Below, in pieces: positions 50,916-58,804 of a stretch of 64,000 bases of DNA. The notes below the pieces were generated by a model. That model was not told the DNA's origin, did not search any database, and was given only the letters and a program-made list of their open reading frames with translations. The position numbers and the translations under genes are program-made. The stretch lies in the NCBI GenBank assembly GCA_031271865.1, contig JAISUW010000038.1, positions 1 through 64,000 of the forward strand, given 5' to 3'. Position 1 is the first letter of the stretch. The number at the start of each line of letters is the position of its first letter. The DNA is from Oscillospiraceae bacterium. GTDB lineage: Bacteria; Bacillota; Clostridia; Oscillospirales; Acutalibacteraceae.

Positions 50916-52430
50916 CCACCAGTATTCCGTGAACTGCGGATAGTCTTCACAAACCCGGGGCTGAGAGCTGTCTAAGAACCAAGCATACATTCCGGCTTGG
51001 CGGTAGTCGTTCTTATGGACATAACCCTTGAAGAACCATGTTTGGTTGGGCAGGGCGCAGGTGGAGGCATCCACTTCGCCGTCAGGGGAAAGGTGATCGA
51101 CACCGTCCGCAACCGCTTGCTCGTAGTTCTCCCCGAGGGTTTCGCCGTAGGGGGCTACGATGGCGCCGAAGCTCTCCCGGGCGGAACCGATGAGCATATC
51201 GCCTTGGTAACTCGTATATGCGCCGGCAGGGATGGCGGCATAGCCGTAGGCTGCCAGCACGCCGACTTTTATCTCTTCGGCGGCATCTTGTATGATTTCA
51301 TCCGCACGGATAGCTACGTTGTAATGGTAGCGGTCAATCTTGTCGCGGAGGACGGCGTACTTTTCACCCTTAAGAAGAACGGCCTTTGCATTCTCATAAG
51401 CCGAGTCGTCAGCCACCATGCTCCACAGCCCAGGCCATTGGGCAAAGAACGGTATCAGGGCATTGTTGTACAGATAGTCCTCAAGCAGCCACAGGAAGCC
51501 ATTCAGAAGTGTTCCCAGCGTCCATGCAACGGCGGAGCTGCGCAGAAGAGGATACACCCATGAAAAATCACTTAGGAATGTAGCTATATCGAACATTTGT
51601 TCACTTCTTCCGGACATCGCGGCATTGCCGGTGGCACTTGCTGCAAAATCAAGAATAGCGGGCACATTCGTTTCCAAGTGCTTTTGCAGGAGTTCTTCCA
51701 CCAATGGCACACCGCCGGCTGCGGAAACGCCGAAGAACACGGAGTTGAGTCCGGCTGTGCCGTATTGCTCGAGATATGCACAGACCACGTTGGTGCCGTA
51801 GCTGATGGTATCAATCTCCACTTTTGCCGCACCGGTTCCGGCGAGGACGTCATCTATGTAGGCACGCAGTTCAACGGCAGTATCCCATGGATCCATGCGC
51901 CAGTCGTAGTGGAACTCAAACATCTGACGCCCGTAGACTAAAGCATATCGAAGCGGATAGTTGCGGTGGTTGTTTGCAACATCATGGACGGTATTGCCCT
52001 CTTCATCGCAGGCGATGGGGCCGAAAGCGGCGGACATAAACTCACAAACAGCATCCGCCAGTAGGTTCGGCAGCCACCAGAGCCAGGGGGTATAAAGTAC
52101 CTTCAGGGCTGTCTTTCCAAGTCCTACCCAAACGGAATCCACCAAACCGCCGTCATCCAAGAGCCAATCAAAGTAGGCCTGCGGGTCGGTCGAGGCCTGT
52201 GTGTACAGCTGCGACCCAAAGCCGGAGAGATATACAATCGGATACACCGCTGCGGCTTCTTTGCTTTGCGGCTCTTCTGCGGCAGCTTTTGCGGCAACGG
52301 ACGGCAGCTCTGCGAGCAATTCTGTCTGCAAGTCTTCCGTACCATTTGCGGCAAAGACCGAGAAAGAAAAGCCGATCGCCGCAACGAAAGCCAGCAGCAA
52401 TGCCGTCAGTCGTTTGGTTAAAGTCTTCAT
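50913..52430 (-). CDS. Exported LCAT-like alpha/beta hydrolase
   Basis: A 505-residue secreted protein. The signal peptide (LTALLLAFVAAIGFSFSVFAANG) is followed by an acidic Ala/Glu region. The alpha/beta hydrolase of the lecithin:cholesterol acyltransferase type has YPIVYLSGFGSQLY near residue 65, the family's DWR motif (FEFHYDWRMDPWDTAVELRAYIDD) and a nucleophile elbow with Ser in IDTISYGTNVV. The elbow lacks the usual first Gly of GxSxG. A histidine near the end (GVDHLSPDGEVD) may complete the triad. Lipid esters are the expected substrates by family; this is inferred. It lies 37 bp downstream of the UroD-family gene. Confidence 0.75.
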   Translation of the reverse strand: MKTLTKRLTALLLAFVAAIGFSFSVFAANGTEDLQTELLAELPSVAAKAAAEEPQSKEAAAVYPIVYLSGFGSQLYTQASTDPQAYFDWLLDDGGLVDSVWVGLGKTALKVLYTPWLWWLPNLLADAVCEFMSAAFGPIACDEEGNTVHDVANNHRNYPLRYALVYGRQMFEFHYDWRMDPWDTAVELRAYIDDVLAGTGAAKVEIDTISYGTNVVCAYLEQYGTAGLNSVFFGVSAAGGVPLVEELLQKHLETNVPAILDFAASATGNAAMSGRSEQMFDIATFLSDFSWVYPLLRSSAVAWTLGTLLNGFLWLLEDYLYNNALIPFFAQWPGLWSMVADDSAYENAKAVLLKGEKYAVLRDKIDRYHYNVAIRADEIIQDAAEEIKVGVLAAYGYAAIPAGAYTSYQGDMLIGSARESFGAIVAPYGETLGENYEQAVADGVDHLSPDGEVDASTCALPNQTWFFKGYVHKNDYRQAGMYAWFLDSSQPRVCEDYPQFTEYWW

Positions 52431-52466
52431 ACAGCACCTCTCAATGATTCATTGATTCATTGACAC

Positions 52467-53525
52467 CTATTCAGCAGAATCGGAATTGATTTCGCGGACA
52501 GCCTGCGCCATGGCAAGAATATTTTCAGGCGGGACGGTAGGCAGCAAGCTCTCATGGGAGGGGGATACAATCAGGTTCGGTTGGAGGAGGTTCCAGACAC
52601 GCTTGACTTCTGCTTTGATTTCGTCCGGGGTACCGTTTTCCAAGAGGCCTTGGGTATCAATACCGCCGCAAAAGGCTACCTTGCCTTTGTATTGCACCAG
52701 TTCTGCGGCGGACATTCCGGCGGCTTTGGCTTGGAGAGGATGAAGGACGCTGATGCCGGCATCTGCCAAATCGGGAATGATGCGCCAAATGGAGCCGCAG
52801 GAGTGGAGGATAATCGGTATACCGTATTTTCTGCCGACGGCAAACAAACGTTTCATGTTCGGCAAAAGGAACTGCCGGAACAGGTCGGGGGACATCATCA
52901 AATCGCGCTGGTTGCCCAAATCTATGCCGTGAAAAAGGGCAATATTCTCCGGTATATGCCCTTCCGGGAAACGTTGCGCCAAACCGGCACAGAACTTATT
53001 GGAGGCTGCTGTATAGTAATCCGCAACATGGTCAAAGACTGCTTGCGCGCGTTCCGGTTCCTCATACATCAGGATGAAGAGATTCTCCAGACCGAAATAC
53101 TCCGCCGTCCGTGTCAAGAGGGAGGACCACAGACCCGTAAACCAGAAGCGGTTGCCATCGGTAATGGTTTGGTAGACACTTGTGAAATCTAAATACTTCA
53201 CTTCCGGCCAGGGGTGCGCTTCGATTTCATCTAAGCTGTGCACATCGGCAAAACAGCCGGCTGCCATGTGGCTTCTGTGTTCTTTGACACCGTGATAGGG
53301 GTTAAAAGGCTCTTTTCCATCCGGGTGTTTATAGCATTGGTCGCCGTGGCAGACGCTGATGGTGTCGCCTAACTTTGCAGCCATCGCTTGGTAAGTATCC
53401 GGCAGACCGTAGGCTTTGCAGAAGTTGGTCACACTTTCCCTGTGCGGGATGCCCATCCAGAAGACAGGGCCGCCCATGTTTCTGCCACGCACGATGTCGG
53501 CGGAGCGGCGAACTGTGTCCGTCAT
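52467..53525 (-). CDS. Uroporphyrinogen decarboxylase-family methyltransferase-like protein
   Basis: A 352-residue URO-D fold protein. No other haem genes are nearby. It has the zinc-ligand pattern of cobamide-dependent methyltransferases (MtaA/MtbA type): His-x-Cys in PIILHSCGSIW and a later Cys in VAFCGGIDTQGLL. This points to methyl transfer involving a corrinoid protein or a related demethylation, rather than decarboxylation of uroporphyrinogen. Other landmarks are LGDTISVCHGDQ, FWFTGLWSSLL and FHGIDLGNQRDLMMSPDLFRQFLLPNMKRL. The partner corrinoid protein is not in the window. An ATG start and its own promoter head a two-gene transcript with the LCAT-like gene. Confidence 0.82.
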   Translation of the reverse strand: MTDTVRRSADIVRGRNMGGPVFWMGIPHRESVTNFCKAYGLPDTYQAMAAKLGDTISVCHGDQCYKHPDGKEPFNPYHGVKEHRSHMAAGCFADVHSLDEIEAHPWPEVKYLDFTSVYQTITDGNRFWFTGLWSSLLTRTAEYFGLENLFILMYEEPERAQAVFDHVADYYTAASNKFCAGLAQRFPEGHIPENIALFHGIDLGNQRDLMMSPDLFRQFLLPNMKRLFAVGRKYGIPIILHSCGSIWRIIPDLADAGISVLHPLQAKAAGMSAAELVQYKGKVAFCGGIDTQGLLENGTPDEIKAEVKRVWNLLQPNLIVSPSHESLLPTVPPENILAMAQAVREINSDSAE

Positions 53526-53558
53526 GAATCGCTGTTCCTCATTTCATGGTATACATAT

Positions 53559-53587
53559 ATTATAACATAGTTTACCGGAGATTGCAA
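53559..53587 (-). promoter_or_regulatory. Promoter of the UroD-family gene
   Basis: TTGCAA, 17 bp, TATAAT on the minus strand, about 34 bp upstream of the start codon. Confidence 0.75.
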
Positions 53588-53591
53588 GTAG

Positions 53592-53652
53592 TTTCGTCAT
53601 TTTCACGATTGTTCGATAGGTTTTTCGCGATTTTGTTGTGATATTGCACAAA
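53592..53652 (+). repeat. Dispersed ~61 bp element, copy 3
   Basis: Begins TTTCGTCATTTTCACGATTG and ends TTGTGATATTGCACAAA. The two ends are nearly identical to copy 4, 119 bp downstream, and to copies at 155 and 13501. Confidence 0.8.
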
Positions 53653-53710
53653 AGAGATAAGCAGCAAATGGAAAGAGGGTTGTGGGCTTGGTTGGGAGGA
53701 CTCCATCCGT

Positions 53711-53771
53711 TTTCGTCATTTTCACGATTGTTCAGGTGTGTTTTTGGGGTTTTGTTGTGATTTTGCACAAA
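53711..53771 (+). repeat. Dispersed ~61 bp element, copy 4
   Basis: Begins TTTCGTCATTTTCACGATTG and ends TTGTGATTTTGCACAAA. The first 23 bases are identical to copy 3 and the central part diverges. Confidence 0.8.
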
Positions 53772-53910
53772 AGCGGCAAGAAGCAAGAAACAGGCGACAA
53801 GAGCCAAGCGTTTGCGGGCAGGCTTCCTTCACTTCTAATTATAATGATTATTTCGGATTTGTCAAGTGGTTAGGTGACATTTAATAATTTGTTCATATAT
53901 TATATGCCCC

Positions 53911-53939
53911 TTGCAATTCACCGCAAAATAGTGTATAAT
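53911..53939 (+). promoter_or_regulatory. Promoter of argH-rnhA
   Basis: TTGCAA, 17 bp, TATAAT, about 52 bp upstream of the argH ATG. Confidence 0.78.
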
Positions 53940-53990
53940 AGGCAACAGTTCCATTCTCTATACGCTTGCAGAAAGGCTGATAGATTCACT

Positions 53991-55319
53991 ATGAAACTCT
54001 GGCAAGGCCGCTTCTCCAAAGAAGCAAGTCCCCTCACGAACGACTTCAATTCCTCCATCCAAGTCGACAGCCGGATGTTCCGTGAGGACATCCAAGGGAG
54101 CAAAGCCCATGCGAATATGCTGTCCATGCAAGGGATTATTACTGCGCAAGACAACGATGCCATTCAAGCCGGCTTAGACGGCATTTTGGACGACATCCTT
54201 TCCGGTGCGCTCCCCATTGACCCGGATGCGGAGGATATACATACCTTTATAGAGCAAACACTGACCGAACGCATCGGCGCCCCCGGCAAGCGCCTGCATA
54301 CCGGCCGCAGCCGCAATGACCAGGTGGCCACGGATATTCGTTTGTATCTGCGCGGCGAATGCGCGGAGGTGCTGCGTTTGATTGACGAACTCTCGGCTGT
54401 CTTACACGCGAAAGGGGTCGCTAACAAAAGTGCTATCCTGCCGGGGTATACGCACCTGCAGCGGGCGCAGCCCATTTCGTTTGATGTGCATCTGCTGGCT
54501 TACGAAGAAATGCTCAAACGCGACAGCGAGCGCATCACGCAAGCGGCTGCACGAATGAATGTCAGTCCCTTAGGCTCAGGGGCTTTGGCCGGGACGGGCT
54601 ACCCGATAGACCGCCAAATGACCGCCGAGGCACTTGGGTTTGACGGCTACACCGCCTCCACGCTGGATGGTGTGGCTGACCGCGATTTCTGCGTGGAGTT
54701 GGCATCTGACCTCTCCCTGCTGATGGTGCACCTTTCCCGCTTGAGCGAGGAGATTATCCTGTGGGCGAGCAGTGAGTTCCGTTTCGTTGAATTGGATGAT
54801 GCCTATGCCACGGGTTCCTCTATTATGCCGCAGAAGAAAAACCCGGATTTGGCTGAGTTAATCCGCGGCAAAAGCGGCCGTGTGTTCGGTGATACCGTTG
54901 CACTCTTGACCATACTCAAGGGCTTGCCTCTGGCCTATAATAAGGATATGCAGGAGGATAAGGAGGCTGTCTTTGACGCTTTCGACACCGCAAAGCTCTG
55001 CCTGAAGACGATGGCTCCCATGATTGCAACCATGCGCACCATGCCCTCCAATATGCGCAAAGCCGCCGCCAAGGGCTTTATCAATGCCACCGACGCCGCC
55101 GACTACCTTGTCGGGAAAGGTCTGCCTTTCCGAGATGCCTATAAAGCCGTCGGGACACTGGTTGCTATTTGCATCAGAGAATATGAAACGCTCGAATCGC
55201 TTCCCTTGGAAAAATATAAGGAAGTCTGCCCGCTGTTTGATACGGACGTTTATCCTTTCATCGCTTTGGAGGCCTGCGTCGCCCGCCGCCGCCATGACAA
55301 AGAAAGGGTCGATGCATGA
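53991..55319 (+). CDS. argH: Argininosuccinate lyase
   Basis: Splits argininosuccinate into arginine and fumarate, the last step of arginine synthesis. The 442-residue enzyme opens with [23 protein letters not shown], typical for ArgH (start fixed at 53991). It contains [19 protein letters not shown] and [13 protein letters not shown] (catalytic His region), and the superfamily signature [11 protein letters not shown] with the flexible catalytic serine loop. argG is not in the window. The stop overlaps the rnhA start (ATGA). The usual ArgH length (~460) fits. Confidence 0.96.
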   Translation: MKLWQGRFSKEASPLTNDFNSSIQVDSRMFREDIQGSKAHANMLSMQGIITAQDNDAIQAGLDGILDDILSGALPIDPDAEDIHTFIEQTLTERIGAPGKRLHTGRSRNDQVATDIRLYLRGECAEVLRLIDELSAVLHAKGVANKSAILPGYTHLQRAQPISFDVHLLAYEEMLKRDSERITQAAARMNVSPLGSGALAGTGYPIDRQMTAEALGFDGYTASTLDGVADRDFCVELASDLSLLMVHLSRLSEEIILWASSEFRFVELDDAYATGSSIMPQKKNPDLAELIRGKSGRVFGDTVALLTILKGLPLAYNKDMQEDKEAVFDAFDTAKLCLKTMAPMIATMRTMPSNMRKAAAKGFINATDAADYLVGKGLPFRDAYKAVGTLVAICIREYETLESLPLEKYKEVCPLFDTDVYPFIALEACVARRRHDKERVDA

Positions 55320-55756
55320 CGCAAGTGGAACTGTACTGTGACGGTGCCTGCAAAAAGAACCCCGGTCCCGGCGGTTGGGGGACAATCCTCCGCTCCAAGG
55401 GTGCAGAGAAAGAGCTGTCCGGCGGCGAAACTGCCACGACCAACAACCGCATGGAGCTGACGGCACTCTTGGAGGGGCTTTGTGCCTTGACACGCCCGTG
55501 TGAGGTGGATGTGTATACGGACAGCCAATATGTCGTCAACGGCATAGAAAAAGGTTGGGCCCTATCCTGGAAGAAACGCGGTTGGGTGAAATCCGACAAA
55601 ACACCTGCACTGAACCCGGATTTATGGGAGGCTATTCTGAAGGAATGCAGCAAGCACACCGTCCGATTGCACTGGGTACGCGGTCATGCCGGACACCCGG
55701 AAAATGAACGCTGCGATGCCTTGGCCTCTGCGCAAGCACTGCGGCACTCCGCATAA
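55316..55756 (+). CDS. rnhA: Ribonuclease HI
   Basis: Cuts the RNA strand of RNA-DNA hybrids with two metal ions. The 146-residue enzyme carries the four acidic active-site residues: Asp9 in [17 protein letters not shown], Glu in NNRMELTAL, Asp in VYTDSQYV and Asp in NERCDALA. The [16 protein letters not shown] segment is the basic handle region of the E. coli-type enzyme. It is translationally coupled to argH. A strong terminator follows. Confidence 0.95.
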   Translation: MTQVELYCDGACKKNPGPGGWGTILRSKGAEKELSGGETATTNNRMELTALLEGLCALTRPCEVDVYTDSQYVVNGIEKGWALSWKKRGWVKSDKTPALNPDLWEAILKECSKHTVRLHWVRGHAGHPENERCDALASAQALRHSA

Positions 55757-55760
55757 CAAA

Positions 55761-55788
55761 AAGCGGCGGCAGGATTCTGCCGCCGCTT
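55761..55788. terminator. Terminator after rnhA
   Basis: A 12-bp perfect stem AAGCGGCGGCAG / CTGCCGCCGCTT with a GATT loop, preceded by AAAAA and followed by CTGTTT, between convergent rnhA and the HAD gene. Confidence 0.88.
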
Positions 55789-55796
55789 CTGTTTGA

Positions 55797-56363
55797 TTAC
55801 TTTATCTGCCTGAGCCTGTTGCCTTTCACAAAAAAGACGTGCTGGGCTATGTCCATCAACGGTTTATCGTTATAGGAATCTGTATAGAATGTTTCGATGG
55901 TCTCCCCCGGATAGTTTTCATGGAAAGCGGCCACCTTGTTCTGACGAAAGCAAATGAACTCCAATTCGTGGGTTTCTTCATTAATTATCGTCCCGAGGAA
56001 GCGCTTCACGCCCAGACGCTTGCAGATTTCCCGCAGGGAAGCGGTGGGACCGGCAGAGATTATGAGATCGTCCTCCTGTTGCACGGTCTTGTACCACGGG
56101 CGGATTCCTTTTTCGTGGGCATCCCAGAATTCGACGGCGGCTTCGTTAAAGTCGCCGATGGTGGCAAAGCATTCGTTGAGAACGCGCTCATACCGCTCCA
56201 GTGCGCTGTCGATATCAATAAAGTGCAGCTTATACAGTGTTACACCCTGAATCACACGGAAAGTAAAGCGGAGCAGTTCCGGGTGCTTGCGTAGAAAAAA
56301 CAGAAACATATGCACACCACTCTCGCCGTGGTAAATGGTATTGTCAAAATCAAAGACATTCAT
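55797..56363 (-). CDS. HAD-superfamily (subfamily IB) phosphatase-like protein
   Basis: A 188-residue predicted phosphatase of the SerB-like HAD IB group. Motif I is DFDNTIY (two catalytic Asp), motif II the Ser/Thr in IISAGPTASLREIC, and motif III/IV FYTDSYNDKPLMDIAQ. A helical cap (residues ~15-85, FFLRKHPELLRFTFRVIQGVTLYKL) resembles lipid-phosphate related members. The substrate is unknown. The start is ATG at 56363 after GGGAG. It has its own promoter, and hisH lies upstream on the same strand. Confidence 0.85.
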   Translation of the reverse strand: MNVFDFDNTIYHGESGVHMFLFFLRKHPELLRFTFRVIQGVTLYKLHFIDIDSALERYERVLNECFATIGDFNEAAVEFWDAHEKGIRPWYKTVQQEDDLIISAGPTASLREICKRLGVKRFLGTIINEETHELEFICFRQNKVAAFHENYPGETIETFYTDSYNDKPLMDIAQHVFFVKGNRLRQIK

Positions 56364-56396
56364 GAATGCAGACTCCCTTTGAGGATTCACCCTCAT

Positions 56397-56425
56397 ATTA
56401 TAACACAATATGATTCTCTTTGCAA
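56397..56425 (-). promoter_or_regulatory. Promoter of the HAD gene
   Basis: TTGCAA, 17 bp, TATAAT on the minus strand, about 33 bp before the start codon and just after the hisH stop. Confidence 0.75.
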
Positions 56426-56453
56426 GCCGCCCGGCAGGATGCAAGAGGTATAT

Positions 56454-57062
56454 TCATACAGATTTTACAAAGTTTTCCAAAATCAGTAATCCGGCTTCGC
56501 CGCTCTTCTCCGGATGGAACTGCGTTGCTGTCAGTAAGCCCCGCGCTGCCGCAGAGTGGTAACGGATACCGTACTCTGTCGTAGCAGATACATCATTTTC
56601 CTCTTTACATACGCAATAATAACTGTGTACAAAATATACAAATGTTCCGTCGGTAACGCCGTCGAATACGGGCGTTGTACCCGGCCGAATGGTTATATCA
56701 TTCCAACCCATATGCGGCACTTTCCTATCCGTCATCGGGAAGCGCTTTACCTCGCCCGGGAGAACGCAGAGTCCTTTTACACCGGGACTTTCTTCGCTCT
56801 TGGAAAACAAGAGCTGCAGGCCAAGGCAAATCCCGAGAAAAGGTTTATTCCCATCCGCGGCTTTGCGGAGTACATCATACAAACCGCGCTTATGGATTTC
56901 TTTCATGGCATCCCCAAAAGCACCTACACCCGGAAGGATGACTGCCTGGGCCTTTGTTATCTCTGTGGGGTCACTTGTCACCGAACACGCGGCTCCTAAG
57001 TGCTGCAAAGCTTTGTATACATTCAATAGATTGCCTGCGCCGTAATCGCAGATGGCTATCAT
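56454..57062 (-). CDS. hisH: Imidazole glycerol phosphate synthase, glutaminase subunit
   Basis: Supplies ammonia from glutamine to HisF in histidine synthesis. The 202-residue class I amidotransferase has the catalytic Cys in PFLGICLGLQLLF and the His-Glu pair in TQFHPEKSGEAG, with AVILPGVGAFGDAMKEI near the N-terminus. HisF and the rest of the his genes are not adjacent. It is therefore either a separated his gene or a second HisH-type glutaminase serving another pathway. The ATG start follows AAAGGAGC. It has its own consensus promoter. Confidence 0.93.
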   Translation of the reverse strand: MIAICDYGAGNLLNVYKALQHLGAACSVTSDPTEITKAQAVILPGVGAFGDAMKEIHKRGLYDVLRKAADGNKPFLGICLGLQLLFSKSEESPGVKGLCVLPGEVKRFPMTDRKVPHMGWNDITIRPGTTPVFDGVTDGTFVYFVHSYYCVCKEENDVSATTEYGIRYHSAAARGLLTATQFHPEKSGEAGLLILENFVKSV

Positions 57063-57120
57063 GCGATGCTCCTTTCAGCGAAAAGGGAATTCAAAACAGG
57101 GGCGGCAAAACCCAATGCTT

Positions 57121-57149
57121 ATTATACACCATTTGGGAAGAATTGTCAA
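57121..57149 (-). promoter_or_regulatory. Promoter of hisH
   Basis: TTGACA, 17 bp, TATAAT on the minus strand, about 59 bp upstream of the start codon. Confidence 0.86.
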
Positions 57150-57175
57150 GGTGTATGTGATTGCGGCAATTGTTT

Positions 57176-57646
57176 TCACCAAGGGAGCGCGTGGTGTACA
57201 CAGACAATCCCCGCAGAGGTGATGTCTATAAAGCCGTATTTCCCGTCACAAACGGCTCCGGGGTTGAAGAAGTACACACCGTCTTCGTAAATATGCAACG
57301 GCTCATGCGTGTGCCCAAAGAGAACGATGTCCGCACGGCTGACGGATGCCTCCTCTTGGAGGAGGCTTATCCCGCACATCTTGACGGCAAAGCGGCCGAA
57401 GCCATGGCACATGAAGATGCGCTTCCCGCCGACCGTGAAAACATCCGTTACAGGGTTGCCGGAATAGGAACCGTCACAGTTTCCTGCCACGGCGTGCACC
57501 TCCATGCCTTGCGGTCGGACACGCTCTAAGTCATATGCACCGTCGCCGAGAAAGGCGAGGCAGTTCGCTTTCGCCTGTTTCATTTCAATAATCTGCCGGA
57601 ACTTTTTAACCTCTTGATGGGAGTCGGAACAAACGAGGATGCGCAT
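57176..57646 (-). CDS. YfcE/MJ0936-type metallophosphodiesterase
   Basis: A 156-residue cytosolic phosphodiesterase of the small calcineurin-like family. Motifs in order are CSDSHQE (metal-binding Asp and His), LGDGAYDLE, VAGNCDG, MCHGFG and FGHTHEPLH. The YfcE/MJ0936 group hydrolyses phosphodiesters with Mn or similar metals in vitro; the natural substrate is not settled. The start is ATG at 57646, with AGGAGAAC upstream, rather than the longer reading to 57700. It is divergent from the three-gene cluster at 57733. Confidence 0.9.
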   Translation of the reverse strand: MRILVCSDSHQEVKKFRQIIEMKQAKANCLAFLGDGAYDLERVRPQGMEVHAVAGNCDGSYSGNPVTDVFTVGGKRIFMCHGFGRFAVKMCGISLLQEEASVSRADIVLFGHTHEPLHIYEDGVYFFNPGAVCDGKYGFIDITSAGIVCVHHALPW

Positions 57647-57690
57647 TGCTGTTCTCCTATGTCTAATTTTGCCGGGATAAGCATAGGGAT

Positions 57691-57719
57691 AGTGTAACAC
57701 ATTCCATACCCAATGTCAA
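57691..57719 (-). promoter_or_regulatory. Promoter of the YfcE-type gene
   Basis: TTGACA, 17 bp, TACACT on the minus strand. The -35 box lies directly against the Shine-Dalgarno site (AAGGAGG) of the divergent gene at 57733, so the two expression signals overlap. Confidence 0.78.
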
Positions 57720-57732
57720 GGAGGAAACCGCT

Positions 57733-57969
57733 ATGGACGGTCAAATGCCGAAAATCAACCCCGCAGATATGATGAAGCTCGCAAAAGCCCTCAAAGCGCA
57801 ACAAGAAACCGCTAAGGAAGCAGCACTCGCGGAGGAAGTGGCGCAGAAAGGCATCTCAGAGGAACAGAAAGCCAAGCTCTCTGCCGTACTGAGCGACAAA
57901 GCGAAGCTGCAAGAGATGCTCGCCAGCCCGGCCGCACAGGAGCTTATACGCAAAATGCAGGGAAAGTAA
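57733..57969 (+). CDS. Small helical protein of unknown function (cluster gene 1)
   Basis: A 78-residue protein, charged and rich in Ala, Lys, Glu and Met, predicted to be almost entirely helical. It opens with MPKINPADMMKLAKALKAQQETAKEAALAEEVAQ, of which the central part may form a coiled coil. It ends with LQEMLASPAAQELIRKMQGK, resembling the end-of-chain 'LLxNPxAQxLIxxL' pattern found in the next gene class. No known family was recognised. The Shine-Dalgarno AAGGAGG is ideal and eight bases from the ATG, so it should be well translated. It is followed at 64 bp by a second unknown gene. Confidence 0.7.
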   Translation: MDGQMPKINPADMMKLAKALKAQQETAKEAALAEEVAQKGISEEQKAKLSAVLSDKAKLQEMLASPAAQELIRKMQGK

Positions 57970-58033
57970 GGCATCTTTTGTTTGAATGCCTCCGGGCTTT
58001 CCTGCTAAGCCTAACCAGACGGAGCGAAACGCA

Positions 58034-58804
58034 ATGGACTTCGATTTTGCACAGATTTCACAAATGCTCGAAAGTATGTCGCCGGAGGAGATGGCCAATC
58101 TCCAAGAAACGGCGGCGGCTATGTTCGGCGCGTTCGGCGGGGGAGGGACTGCGCCGGAACCGGAGGAGGATGAAGAAGAAGAGGACTGCGACGAATACGA
58201 GGAGGACTATGCGGAATATGACGATGGGTATGATGAGGACTATGGGGACAGCTTAGAGGACGATTTGTACGGCAGCGGGACGGATTACAACGGCGATTGC
58301 TACGCCGAGCCGCCTCGAGAGAGTTATGCGCAGTATACACAGCCGCAACAGGATGCGTATGCGCCTTACCGCAATGAGCGCTACCGCCAACCGGCAACAG
58401 AATCGTGTCCGCAGCCGCAAAGAAGACCTGCAAATGCCGGTGCTTGCCCCCCCCGACAGCAGCGTCCCCCGCAAAAAATGCCGCCGGAACAGGAGCCTCC
58501 CAAGAAAAAACCGCCGCCAAAAGCCAAGAAAGACCCCAAACCCAAGCAGGAAAGTAGCCAAAAGCAATCCAACCCCTTTGAGGGATTTGGGGATATGGGA
58601 GCTATGTTTACTCCGGAGCTCCTCGGAAAACTCGGAACACTTATGGGGCAGTTCAATAAGCGGGATGAGAGAGCAGAGCTAATCAACGCCTTGAAGCCGC
58701 ACCTATCGAAAAGACGGCAGAAACGCTGTGAACACGCTATACAGATGATGAAAATGATGTCTATACTGCCGGCCTTGCAGGGTACGGTGCTGGGGGGGAA
58801 GTAA
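58034..58804 (+). CDS. Low-complexity acidic/proline-rich protein (cluster gene 2)
   Basis: A 256-residue protein of unknown function in three parts. Residues 1-40 are a helical start (MDFDFAQISQMLESMSPEEMANLQETAAAMFGAFGGGG, described as pieces). Residues ~40-190 are disordered, first very acidic (Asp/Glu/Tyr) and then Pro/Gln/Lys-rich. The C-terminal ~65 residues are helical (MFTPELLGKLGTLMGQF, then AELINALKPHLSKRRQKRCEHAIQMMKMMSILPAL). The LINALKPHLSKRRQKR motif looks conserved rather than random. I start at ATG 58034 after GACGGAGCG. The stop is directly followed by the GTG of the next gene. Confidence 0.68.
   Translation: MDFDFAQISQMLESMSPEEMANLQETAAAMFGAFGGGGTAPEPEEDEEEEDCDEYEEDYAEYDDGYDEDYGDSLEDDLYGSGTDYNGDCYAEPPRESYAQYTQPQQDAYAPYRNERYRQPATESCPQPQRRPANAGACPPRQQRPPQKMPPEQEPPKKKPPPKAKKDPKPKQESSQKQSNPFEGFGDMGAMFTPELLGKLGTLMGQFNKRDERAELINALKPHLSKRRQKRCEHAIQMMKMMSILPALQGTVLGGK

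Larger units (their letters stand above)
53526..53910. other. Divergent intergenic region with two repeat copies
   Basis: The 465-bp gap between the UroD-family gene and argH contains a promoter for each gene and two copies of the ~61 bp dispersed element. Copies lie at 53592-53652 and 53711-53771, followed by similar AAGCRGCAA-rich stretches. No gene is seen. Confidence 0.7.

Noticed and set aside
40505..52455. Identical TCAATGATTCATTGA palindromes at 40505-40519 and 52441-52455
   Set aside because: Only two short copies, one overlapping a stop codon; chance or simple terminator use cannot be excluded.
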